5,831 bases of DNA from an uncultured Blautia sp. (GCA_946538475.1 CAMNGN010000122.1:1-5831); one strand, 5' to 3'. Counted from the first letter of the stretch, positions 1-5,775 are shown. Numbers and translations: made by a program. Notes: generated by a model not told the origin, from the letters alone.

Positions 1-26
1 TTCTTAAAACAAAAAGCATTTGATGC

Positions 27-55
27 TTGCATGTATGCAGTTTTGAAGGTATAAT
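27..55 (+). promoter_or_regulatory. Promoter of the tRNA-Asn/tRNA-Cys unit
   Basis: A -35 box TTGCAT (27-32) and a perfect -10 box TATAAT (50-55) are separated by exactly 17 nt, the sigma-A optimum. The predicted start point at about 62 lies a few bases before the mature tRNA-Asn 5' end at 67, so the leader is very short. This layout is usual for stable RNA genes and shows that the two tRNAs are not the tail of a longer upstream array. Confidence 0.8.
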
Positions 56-66
56 TCTTCATATAT

Positions 67-139
67 TCCTCCTTAGCTCAGTCGGTAGAGCACGCGGCTG
101 TTAACCGCGGTGTCGTTGGTTCGAGTCCAACAGGGGGAG
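67..139 (+). tRNA. tRNA-Asn (anticodon GTT)
   Basis: A full cloverleaf can be folded by eye. The acceptor stem pairs 67-73 with 132-138, including one G-U pair. The D arm is at 76-91. The anticodon stem pairs 93-97 with 105-109 around the loop CTGTTAA, with anticodon GTT at 100-102. The T arm is 115-131 with loop TTCGAGT. The discriminator base is G139. CCA is not encoded, so the end must be added by CCA-adding enzyme. It is followed 4 nt later by tRNA-Cys in the same transcript. Confidence 0.97.
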
Positions 140-143
140 GTAT

Positions 144-214
144 GGTGCCATAGCCAAGTGGTAAGGCAAAGGTCTGCAACACCTCTATCCCCGGTTCAAA
201 TCCGGGTGGCACCT
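144..214 (+). tRNA. tRNA-Cys (anticodon GCA)
   Basis: The acceptor stem pairs 144-150 with 207-213 perfectly. The D arm has a 3-bp stem (153-155 with 165-167). The anticodon loop CTGCAAC carries GCA at 176-178. The anticodon stem has a mismatch at its outermost pair (A169 with C185). The T stem pairs 190-194 with 202-206 around TTCAAAT. The discriminator T214 (U73) is the identity base expected for tRNA-Cys. No CCA is encoded. It is co-transcribed with tRNA-Asn and ends 2 nt before a terminator stem. Confidence 0.97.
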
Positions 215-216
215 CT

Positions 217-248
217 GAGATCCGGTGAAGACCGGGTCTCTTTTTTTT
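217..248 (+). terminator. Rho-independent terminator of the tRNA unit
   Basis: A 10-bp stem pairs 217-226 with 231-240 (one G-U pair at 221/236) and has the tetraloop GAAG. It is followed directly by eight T residues (241-248). It starts just after the tRNA-Cys discriminator and should end the tRNA transcript. It also lies upstream of the PAP2 gene in the same orientation, so any transcript of that gene starting at the tRNA promoter must read through it. Confidence 0.93.
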
Positions 249-277
249 ATACATCAGGGTTAAGGAGGGTTTTTGAC

Positions 278-1192
278 ATGGAGCTTGTTGGAAGAAGTTT
301 TTGGCTGGGCTTCGAGGCACCACTGATGGAGTGGTTTCAGAGTCATTTTGGACCATCGGTATGCAAGGTTATTTCTCAGTTTTCCGCGCTGGGTGAAGAG
401 ACTGTTCTGGTACTTCTTCTGGGGCTGATATACTGGGGCCTGAATAAACAGATGGGTAAATATCTTGGCCTTAATATGTGCATGACCTGTGTCTGGAACC
501 CGATGCTGAAGAATATATTTATCCGCAGAAGGCCATATTTTGACCATGAGAATATCAAACTGCTGAGACTCATCGATAAGGACGCCGATCTGTATGATAT
601 CAGCGCACAGGGCTATTCCTTCCCCAGCGGACACTCTACAAACGCAGCCACGTTCTACGGTGGCCTTGCGAGGTTTTTGAAAAAACGGTGGATGACTGCC
701 ATTGCAGTAATTGTTACATTCCTGGTCGGGTTTTCAAGAGTAGTAGTGGGTGCTCATTATCCTACAGACGTGCTGTGCGGATGGCTCCTCGGTATTATCG
801 TTATTCTTTTTGTGCCGTGGCTGAACAGTAAGATTCAAAACAGAAATGTTTTCTACGCAGTGATCCTGGCAATGACCCTGCCCGGAATGATCTATTGCAG
901 AAGTACCGACTATTACAGTGGCCTGGGGCTGCTGATCGGTTTTATGGCGGGGTCGATCTTCGAAGAAGAGTACGTTGGTTTTGAGAATACAAAAAAGGTC
1001 GTCTTTTGCTGCATTCGCGTGGTACTGGGACTGGCTCTTTTTGTCGGACTTAACGCTGTCCTTAAGCTTCCCTTCTCGACAGAATTTCTGGAAAGCGGGA
1101 CATATGCCTCGTTGATGGTCAGGTGCTGCAGGTATGCGATAGTGGCATTTGTTGACTTTGGGGTGTATCCGATGCTGTTTAAGTGGATATGA
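278..1192 (+). CDS. PAP2-family membrane phosphatase
   Basis: This 304-residue protein is an integral membrane member of the type 2 phosphatidic acid phosphatase family, whose members dephosphorylate lipid phosphates such as phosphatidate or undecaprenyl pyrophosphate at the membrane surface. All three signature motifs are intact. Motif 1, KX6RP, is at K78 to R85-P86. Motif 2, PSGHS, is at 116-120 with the catalytic acid H119. Motif 3, SRVVVGAHYPTD, runs from S153-R154 to the nucleophile H160 and D164. Hydrophobic segments lie on both sides, and the C-terminal half (about residues 170-300) adds several more than the minimal fold needs. The ATG is preceded at 9 nt by AAGGAGG (262-268). The open frame extends upstream, but that part crosses both tRNA genes and is not coding. 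The actual substrate cannot be told from sequence. The gene converges with the acyltransferase operon. Confidence 0.93.
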   Translation: MELVGRSFWLGFEAPLMEWFQSHFGPSVCKVISQFSALGEETVLVLLLGLIYWGLNKQMGKYLGLNMCMTCVWNPMLKNIFIRRRPYFDHENIKLLRLIDKDADLYDISAQGYSFPSGHSTNAATFYGGLARFLKKRWMTAIAVIVTFLVGFSRVVVGAHYPTDVLCGWLLGIIVILFVPWLNSKIQNRNVFYAVILAMTLPGMIYCRSTDYYSGLGLLIGFMAGSIFEEEYVGFENTKKVVFCCIRVVLGLALFVGLNAVLKLPFSTEFLESGTYASLMVRCCRYAIVAFVDFGVYPMLFKWI

Positions 1193-1196
1193 GCGG

Positions 1197-1299
1197 GAAA
1201 CACAGGGGGACGGTCCTTTTGTGTTCGCGCATAGGGGATGCGCACTATGTGCGCCTCCTACCTGTGCGCGAACACAAAAGGACCGTCCCCCTGTGTTTC
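1197..1299. repeat. 103-nt palindromic REP/MITE-like element with 35-bp perfect arms
   Basis: The left arm (1197-1231) and right arm (1265-1299) are exact reverse complements over 35 bp. Each carries the core GGGGGACGGTCCTTTTGTG. The 33-nt centre contains a second hairpin: GCGCAC (1240-1245) pairs with GTGCGC (1249-1254), extended by 1232-1237 with 1255-1260 past a 2-nt bulge. The whole unit can fold as one long nested hairpin. It begins 4 nt after the PAP2 stop and ends directly at the stop codon of the opposing DHHW gene. From memory, ends with a GGGGACGGT core followed by a GTGT segment are common intergenic repeats in Clostridia and are sometimes linked to IS200-like REP-associated transposases. 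No transposase is present here, so this would be a passive copy. It could also act as a transcription barrier between the converging genes, although neither side has a good T-run. Confidence 0.85.
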
Positions 1300-2784
1300 T
1301 TAATAGCCGGAATAATCTTCCTCATAACTATAATCGTAATCATAATCCAAGTCATAATCGTAACTCTCGTCATAACTCTCGTCATAACTCGAATCATAAT
1401 CATAATCATAACTCTCATCGTACCCTGCATCGTCCGATGAAGAATCATAGCTTTCAGTACTACCTTCGGTGGTTTCTGTACCTTCAGTGCCGGTGCTTCC
1501 TTCTGTTGTTTCGGTCGATGTACCCTCAGCAGCGGTATCACTCGTCGACGGTTCGGTTGCTGTGGTGTCTGCAGCCGCGGCACCGTCAGCGGGGGTGCTT
1601 TCCGCCGCATCTGTTATGGCAGATTCTTCTCCCGAAGCAGCAAGCGTAAGCTCGAGCGAGGTATCCAGGAAGAAGGTGTTGGCATTGTAGAGATAAAGTA
1701 TCTCGCTTACGCCTTCCGCCGCGATCAGTTCTTCTATATTCCCATAATAATATCTCGGATCGATAAGAATAATGTTTCTGTAGTGCGGTCCGAGGAACGG
1801 CACAAAACAATTTGCATAGGAATCCTTGAAGATGAGCAGCGTACGGTCATCAGCCGTCGGAGTGTTGATCTTTACCTGCGCGTGGTTGCCGTTCAGGAAC
1901 ATGGCGTATTTGTCTCTCGTCTCCAGACGGTCTGTCTGATAAAAGCTGGCGACTCTGGTCCTGTCATCGACATAATTCACGACATATTCCGGAGCCGTGT
2001 CGTTTCTGGGAAGGAACACATACATTTCTTCCTTCTCTCCGGACCGGAAACCGCTCTTGGCTGACAGCGTTCCCTGAAACGAATCGGAGACAGGAAGCTG
2101 ATCGTAGGTGAGAATGGAAGTATCCAGACCCAGCTGATCCGCAGATGCGAGATAGCCGTAATAAGCGCCCAGGGTGGTCCAGTGATGATCGGTCTTATAA
2201 TAGATCCTTTCAAGGCTGTGGTTGCTCAGCGTTTCCCGCAGATCGATAAAGGAGACACCGTGCTCCTTGACGGAATTCTTAACCTCGTCAAGATAGCTGT
2301 TCTGATCGACGGTAAGAGCTCCTGCAGGAAGCCTCGAGGACATGATGTTCACTGCATTCGGCACGATGATCATCGACTTGGAGAGCTCCGGGTGCCTGTC
2401 CGAAAAAGCATCAATGGCCGCAATATTGGCCTCCAGGCGGTCGGGTGTGGGGGCAGTAAAGTTTTCCATCAGGTATCCATCTTTACAGAGCCACACGCCG
2501 TTGTTTTCGACCTTACCCATCAGCCTGTCCGCTCCGGCTTTCAGCGTGATCCAGAAATCGCGGAGGAAAAACTGATCGTTCACATAGGTCTCATACTTGG
2601 GTTCCTGCCTTCCTGACGCCATTTGCGCGAGATTGACGGCAGGGAAAGAAGACAGTACCCGGTTCTCCTTATCAGAGAACGAGCGGTCGGGAAGAATAAG
2701 ATTGATCAGAAAGACGATCAGGATGACCGCAAAAAAGAAAGTACCGAGTTTATTAAAAAATGGTTTGTTGCTGCGTTTAGCCAT
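1300..2784 (-). CDS. DHHW-family SGNH-like acyltransferase partner with Tyr/Asp-rich tail
   Basis: This 494-residue protein has one N-terminal membrane segment (about 13-32) after a basic start, which suggests a type II anchor with the body outside the cell. The core resembles AlgJ/AlgX and the DHHW family, SGNH-fold proteins that work with MBOAT acyltransferases in polysaccharide O-acetylation. The motif TDHHW lies at about 198-202 (Asp199 and His200-201 as catalytic candidates), followed by TLGAYYGY. The motif FKDSYANCF supplies the likely nucleophile Ser322, and IDPRYY follows. After about residue 385 comes a Ser/Thr/Ala/Glu-rich linker and then a 50-residue Tyr/Asp/Ser tail, unusual for the family as I know it. 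An ATG at 2811 is in frame and overlaps the MBOAT stop, but it lacks a ribosome site. The ATG at 2784 has AGGAGG (2794-2799) 9 nt upstream, so that start is chosen. It is the last gene of the operon. Confidence 0.88.
   Translation of the reverse strand: MAKRSNKPFFNKLGTFFFAVILIVFLINLILPDRSFSDKENRVLSSFPAVNLAQMASGRQEPKYETYVNDQFFLRDFWITLKAGADRLMGKVENNGVWLCKDGYLMENFTAPTPDRLEANIAAIDAFSDRHPELSKSMIIVPNAVNIMSSRLPAGALTVDQNSYLDEVKNSVKEHGVSFIDLRETLSNHSLERIYYKTDHHWTTLGAYYGYLASADQLGLDTSILTYDQLPVSDSFQGTLSAKSGFRSGEKEEMYVFLPRNDTAPEYVVNYVDDRTRVASFYQTDRLETRDKYAMFLNGNHAQVKINTPTADDRTLLIFKDSYANCFVPFLGPHYRNIILIDPRYYYGNIEELIAAEGVSEILYLYNANTFFLDTSLELTLAASGEESAITDAAESTPADGAAAADTTATEPSTSDTAAEGTSTETTEGSTGTEGTETTEGSTESYDSSSDDAGYDESYDYDYDSSYDESYDESYDYDLDYDYDYSYEEDYSGY
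1303..1452 (-). repeat. Codon-scale repeats encoding the Tyr/Asp/Ser tail
   Basis: The last 50 codons of the DHHW gene encode 15 Tyr, 15 Asp, 11 Ser and 5 Glu, with units such as YDES and YDYD. At DNA level the + strand shows GTCATAACTCTC at 1369-1380 followed in tandem by GTCATAACTC at 1381-1390, and runs of ATAATC around 1391-1408. This stretch is visibly richer in A+T than the rest of the gene. Repeats of 6 and 12 bases stay in frame, so slippage would lengthen or shorten the tail without breaking the protein. Confidence 0.8.
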
Positions 2785-2793
2785 ACAGTGTAT

Positions 2794-2799
2794 CCTCCT
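2794..2799 (-). promoter_or_regulatory. Ribosome binding site that decides the DHHW start
   Basis: On the minus strand AGGAGG lies 9 nt before the ATG at 2784. The alternative in-frame ATG at 2811, nine codons upstream, lies before this site and has no purine-rich stretch of its own, so the shorter protein (MAKRSNK...) is preferred. Confidence 0.8.
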
Positions 2800-2810
2800 C
2801 CCTCTTTGCA

Positions 2811-4193
2811 TCAGAACTGCTGATACAAGAACGGACTGTATGAATTATAGACCATGAATGCTGTGGCAAGAGCCAGAAGAATGACATCGATGGCGATGGC
2901 CACGGCCATATTCCGTTTCATGAGTTTCCTGAATTGATTCTGCAGATTCGGTCTGCATGCAATGATGCAGATGACAAACAGCACGATACCGGTCCTGAAG
3001 TAGTAGAAAGTTGCAGTATCCGCAAAACCTGACGCCGCAGGCCCGAACATCGTCCCCAGATATTTGGCAATTCCCGGAAAGCTTGTCTGGCTGAAAAATA
3101 CCCATCCGATCATGACACAGAACATCGTGTAGATCCTTCGGACAAACACAGGCAGGCTGTCAAGCACATTTCCCAGGACAAACTTTTCCAGCAGAAGCAG
3201 GAGACCGTAGTACACACCCCACAGAACAAAGTTCCAGCTTGCGCCGTGCCAGAGTCCCGTAAGGGCCCATACGACAAGAATATTGCGGATGTGCTTTGGA
3301 ACAGACACACGGTTTCCGCCAAGCGGAATGTAAATATAATCGCGGAACCAGCTGCCCAGCGAGATATGCCATCTTCGCCAGAATTCCGCAACGTTCTCGG
3401 ACAGGTAAGGATAATCAAAGTTTTTCAGGAAGTCAAACCCCAGCATTTTTCCGAGGCCGATGGCCATATCGGAGTAGCCGCTGAAATCGAAGTAGATCTG
3501 CATGGTGTAGGCAAATATTCCGATCCATGCGGTCAGCACCGCATTGCTTCCGCGGGAGCTGATCGCTGCGTAGATTACCGCAAGGTTGTCGGCAAGAATG
3601 ACCTTCTTCGCAAGACCTTTGATAAAATACTCCGCACCCACGCCGAATTTCGGGATACTTACCGGGTGGCGGACAAGCTGATGCTCGATGTCGGCATACC
3701 TGACGATCGGGCCGGCAGCCATATGCGGGAACATCATACTGTACACACAGAAGGTGAGAAAATTGGGCTCGGGATCGATCTTATCATTGTACACATCAAG
3801 AATATAAGAGAGATTCTTGAATGTGTAAAAAGAAATACCGATGGGAAGCGACAGCTCCGGATGGGAGAGTGTGATCCTGAACACAGAGCCGATCGAATCC
3901 AGAAGAAACGCGTAATACTTGAAGAAGCCCAGGATGAACAGATTTACGACGACGGTAAAGACCATATTCAGGCGGCGGGATTCTTCGGGGCAGTCATTCA
4001 GCTCGAGCCCCATAAAATAGTTGAACACTGCCGAAAAGATCAGCAGGATCACATATTTCGGTTCTCCCCACGCGTAGAATAAGAGACTTCCGATGATCAG
4101 GACGATATCTTTTCCTTTTCCCGGAACAAGATAGTAGATCAGCATAAAGATCGGAAGGAAACAGAAGATAAAAAAGATGCTGCTGAATACCAT
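2811..4193 (-). CDS. MBOAT-family O-acyltransferase (AlgI/DltB-like)
   Basis: This 460-residue polytopic membrane protein belongs to the MBOAT family, which passes acyl groups from a cytoplasmic donor across the membrane for attachment to surface polymers. Recognisable blocks in order are LPIGISFYTFKNLSYILDVY (116-135), FPHMAAGPIVRY (155-166), FWRRWHISLGSWFRDYIYIP (271-290) and LTGLWHGASWNFVLWG (311-326) with the catalytic His316. Length and motif order are normal for AlgI-like members. The protein ends in PFLYQQF (454-460), resembling the C-terminal tyrosine motif proposed as an acyl carrier in DltX-type systems. The ATG has GGAG 6 nt upstream (4200-4203). The gene follows the DUF4358 gene after 69 nt and precedes the DHHW start by 26 nt. 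AlgI is the closer comparison because no dltA or dltC carrier-protein gene is present. The donor and the polymer are unknown. Confidence 0.95.
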   Translation of the reverse strand: MVFSSIFFIFCFLPIFMLIYYLVPGKGKDIVLIIGSLLFYAWGEPKYVILLIFSAVFNYFMGLELNDCPEESRRLNMVFTVVVNLFILGFFKYYAFLLDSIGSVFRITLSHPELSLPIGISFYTFKNLSYILDVYNDKIDPEPNFLTFCVYSMMFPHMAAGPIVRYADIEHQLVRHPVSIPKFGVGAEYFIKGLAKKVILADNLAVIYAAISSRGSNAVLTAWIGIFAYTMQIYFDFSGYSDMAIGLGKMLGFDFLKNFDYPYLSENVAEFWRRWHISLGSWFRDYIYIPLGGNRVSVPKHIRNILVVWALTGLWHGASWNFVLWGVYYGLLLLLEKFVLGNVLDSLPVFVRRIYTMFCVMIGWVFFSQTSFPGIAKYLGTMFGPAASGFADTATFYYFRTGIVLFVICIIACRPNLQNQFRKLMKRNMAVAIAIDVILLALATAFMVYNSYSPFLYQQF

Positions 4194-4262
4194 GTTTTAC
4201 TCCATTCAGGATCCAAAGGAAAGCTCCATTGGACCGGTACGAGACAATAATTCGAAGGAAGG

Positions 4263-4739
4263 TTAAATCAATTTCATAAAAGCATCATGCCACGCAGACG
4301 CGTCGGGACCGCACATGTACCACACGTAATCCCCGCGTGACTCGACCGATGCGTCTCCCAGAAGAGCCATCTGATCGGTGCCGTATGCGCCGAACACGTT
4401 CTCCTGACTTTCGAGGTGAGCCTCGGCTGCTTCAAGAAATTTTTCGGCATCGGATTTATTCCCGGCCTTGACGATCAGCATTTCGTTGACCGACATGGGT
4501 GAGACATCTTTATAAAAGAGAAAACCGTCGGTATCCGTGTCCATGATAGAATAGTATCGCTGAAGGTCGCCCTTGTCGCGTTTCTGCATGGCGGTTAAGG
4601 TGTCAGAGCTTTCCATCTGAGCGGCGATATCGTCCATGGGTACATTTTTGGCGTTATCGGACGTGTAGATCAGTACGAGATAAGCGGCCAAAAACAGAAT
4701 CATGGCGGTTTTGATGATCAGGCTTTTGGAAATGGGCAT
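4263..4739 (-). CDS. Membrane-anchored DUF4358 protein
   Basis: This 158-residue protein has one N-terminal hydrophobic segment (about 7-25, preceded by Lys5) and a soluble domain from about residue 35 to the end. There is no lipobox cysteine, so it is a membrane-anchored protein rather than a lipoprotein. The domain pattern matches my memory of DUF4358: a MSVNEMLIVKAG strand, a helix with DAEKFLEAAEAHLESQ, then FGAYGTDQ and a YVWYMCGPD strand. DUF4358 proteins often sit beside MBOAT and SGNH genes in Clostridia, and no biochemical role is known to me. An in-frame TTG at 4751 is a possible start, but that TTG is part of TTGGAG, the ribosome site lying 6 nt before the ATG at 4739, so the ATG is chosen. 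It lies 35 nt after the SGNH gene and 69 nt before the MBOAT gene. An accessory or scaffold role in the acylation complex is inference. Confidence 0.8.
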   Translation of the reverse strand: MPISKSLIIKTAMILFLAAYLVLIYTSDNAKNVPMDDIAAQMESSDTLTAMQKRDKGDLQRYYSIMDTDTDGFLFYKDVSPMSVNEMLIVKAGNKSDAEKFLEAAEAHLESQENVFGAYGTDQMALLGDASVESRGDYVWYMCGPDASAWHDAFMKLI

Positions 4740-4774
4740 ATATGTCTCCAATCTGTGTTATTGACAAAACGGGA

Positions 4775-5647
4775 TCACAGGCCTGCAACGGCGGCCATAT
4801 AACTCAGCCATTTCGGGTAGTACTCCGAAATGACATGTTCTCCGTCCGGTTCATAGATGCTGCTGTCATTTTCCACGATAAACGAATCATCTATGTAAGT
4901 GAGTCCGAATTCGTCGCACATGGCGCTGAGCGCTTCGTTATACTGCGGATAATACTGAAGCGCGGGAGTCGCGGCAATGGCACTCTCCGTGAGCGGAAGA
5001 ATGCAGTTGATGTAGATCGGAACTCCGGGAAGAGCATCCAGAAGCTTTTGGACCTGCATCTTATAGCCATCGATAAAGCCCTGTACGTTTGACTCATAGG
5101 ATTCAAGGTCGTTGGCACCGAATGCCATAAAAACAGCCTTCGGATGCATGGCGATCGTTGTCGCGATCTGCTCATCGGCGTTGATCACCGAGAGACCTCT
5201 CTGACTGATAACAACGTCCTGATCCAGATAGCCGTATTCCCAGGTGGATTCGGTGATGGAATCGCCGACGATCGCCGTATTGGCAAACGTCTGACGGATC
5301 GCTACATTGTCCAGGATTCCGCTGCCGTCCAGGATACTCTGCTGAATAGCCGGCAGAGAATCTTCCGAAGCAGGGGTGCCTGAAGATTCGGCCGCGGATG
5401 AGCTGTCTGTACCTGTATCTCCGGTACCGGCCGTATCACCGGCTGCTTCCGAGGTGCTGCCGATCGCATTGACATCCCTGGCCTCCAGCGCCTGTAAACG
5501 GGCCACCGTACTCTCTATATCGGCATTTTTTACTCCACTTTTATTCTGTGTCAACACGACAACAACTACCGCTGCCGCGATTACTGCAAGAAAGATGATC
5601 GCAGGGAGCAGCATCGGGGCCGCCCGTCTTTTTCTTCTTCTACTCAA
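4775..5647 (-). CDS. Membrane-anchored SGNH/GDSL hydrolase
   Basis: This 290-residue protein begins with a basic stretch (MSRRRKRR) and a membrane segment (about 12-32). A Ser/Thr/Gly/Ala/Asp/Glu-rich linker follows (about 62-97), and then an SGNH esterase domain presumably outside the cell. The family blocks are visible. IVGDSITES gives the nucleophile Ser130, Gly151 (QRGLS) may be the oxyanion glycine, FGANDLE gives Asn179, and EPDGEHV gives Asp268 and His271. The family removes or transfers acyl groups on carbohydrates and other polymers. Being first in an MBOAT operon suggests action on the same polymer, as acetylesterase or second transferase. The start is TTG at 5647, supported by AAGAAGG (5655-5661) 7 nt upstream and by the positive charges it adds before the membrane segment. 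A later ATG at 5614 lacks a ribosome site. Confidence 0.9.
   Translation of the reverse strand: MSRRRKRRAAPMLLPAIIFLAVIAAAVVVVVLTQNKSGVKNADIESTVARLQALEARDVNAIGSTSEAAGDTAGTGDTGTDSSSAAESSGTPASEDSLPAIQQSILDGSGILDNVAIRQTFANTAIVGDSITESTWEYGYLDQDVVISQRGLSVINADEQIATTIAMHPKAVFMAFGANDLESYESNVQGFIDGYKMQVQKLLDALPGVPIYINCILPLTESAIAATPALQYYPQYNEALSAMCDEFGLTYIDDSFIVENDSSIYEPDGEHVISEYYPKWLSYMAAVAGL
5357..5464 (-). other. Low-complexity linker of the SGNH hydrolase
   Basis: Residues 62-97 consist almost only of Ser, Thr, Gly, Ala, Asp and Glu. The segment sits between the membrane anchor and the catalytic domain, and is probably a flexible spacer through the cell wall. Its composition resembles the Ser/Thr/Ala/Glu linker before the tail of the DHHW protein in the same operon. 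Confidence 0.65.
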
Positions 5648-5654
5648 TTTGGTA

Positions 5655-5661
5655 CCTTCTT
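5655..5661 (-). promoter_or_regulatory. Ribosome binding site supporting the TTG start
   Basis: On the minus strand AAGAAGG is followed by the 7-nt spacer TACCAAA and then TTG. No ATG or GTG is as well placed, so this site decides the start of the SGNH hydrolase. Confidence 0.7.
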
Positions 5662-5681
5662 TCTAAGTCTTTCGATTTCTT

Positions 5682-5710
5682 ATTATAAAGGGGTAGACAT
5701 AAAACTGCAA
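5682..5710 (-). promoter_or_regulatory. Promoter of the four-gene acylation operon
   Basis: Read on the minus strand, TTGCAG (5705-5710) and TATAAT (5682-5687) are 17 nt apart, close to the sigma-A consensus. The predicted start near 5675 gives a leader of about 27 nt before the TTG start. No terminator or comparable promoter was seen between the four genes, so this promoter probably drives them all. A second TTGCA lies 6 nt further upstream. Confidence 0.82.
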
Positions 5711-5714
5711 GTGC

Positions 5715-5732
5715 AACTGTAAGTATTCAGTT
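5715..5732. promoter_or_regulatory. Possible operator dyad upstream of the operon promoter
   Basis: AACTG (5715-5719) and CAGTT (5728-5732) form an inverted repeat with an 8-nt spacer, starting 4 nt upstream of the -35 box. The arms are short and could occur by chance, so a regulator site is only a suggestion. Confidence 0.25.
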
Positions 5733-5745
5733 ATTCTATTCTCAG

Positions 5746-5775
5746 CCGAATTGCGCACTTGCTGCGCGATTGCGG
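5746..5775. repeat. Near-perfect 12-bp hairpin
   Basis: Bases 5746-5757 pair with 5763-5775 in twelve pairs, with one bulged G (5772), one G-T pair and the loop CTTGC. There is no T-run just after it on either strand, so it is not a normal terminator. It may be an intergenic repeat or a cruciform upstream of the promoter. Confidence 0.6.

Noticed and set aside
14..28. AAGCAT-TTG-ATGCTT hairpin with an A-run on its left, a possible minus-strand terminator
   Set aside because: The stem is only 6 bp and poor in G+C. No minus-strand gene would end there, and it overlaps the -35 box of the tRNA promoter.
110..277. In-frame upstream extension of the PAP2 gene
   Set aside because: It runs through tRNA-Asn, tRNA-Cys and the terminator. 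The ATG at 278 has the ribosome site.
78..356. Minus-strand open frame containing GLEPTTPRL and PPGFEPGI
   Set aside because: These peptides are the well-known false translation of tRNA antisense strands, so it is not a gene.
1320..1420. Short regular repeats that might suggest a CRISPR array
   Set aside because: Units are 6-12 bases, in frame, with no spacers. They encode the protein tail.
1149..1649. Plus-strand open frame rich in His and Asn
   Set aside because: It is the antisense of the Tyr/Asp repeat codons and crosses the palindrome. It has no family features.
2785..2811. Longer DHHW start at 2811 overlapping the MBOAT stop as TGATG
   Set aside because: Overlap coupling is possible, but that ATG has no ribosome site, whereas the AGGAGG lies at proper distance from 2784.
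3246..4082. Long plus-strand open frame of 278 codons
   Set aside because: It lies wholly antisense within the MBOAT gene, has no recognisable domain or membrane pattern, and is best explained as a shadow.
4194..4262. Weak stem between the DUF4358 and MBOAT genes (GGTCCAA with TTGGATCC)
   Set aside because: It is short, bulged and lacks a T-run. No promoter boxes were found in the gap, so the operon is taken as continuous.
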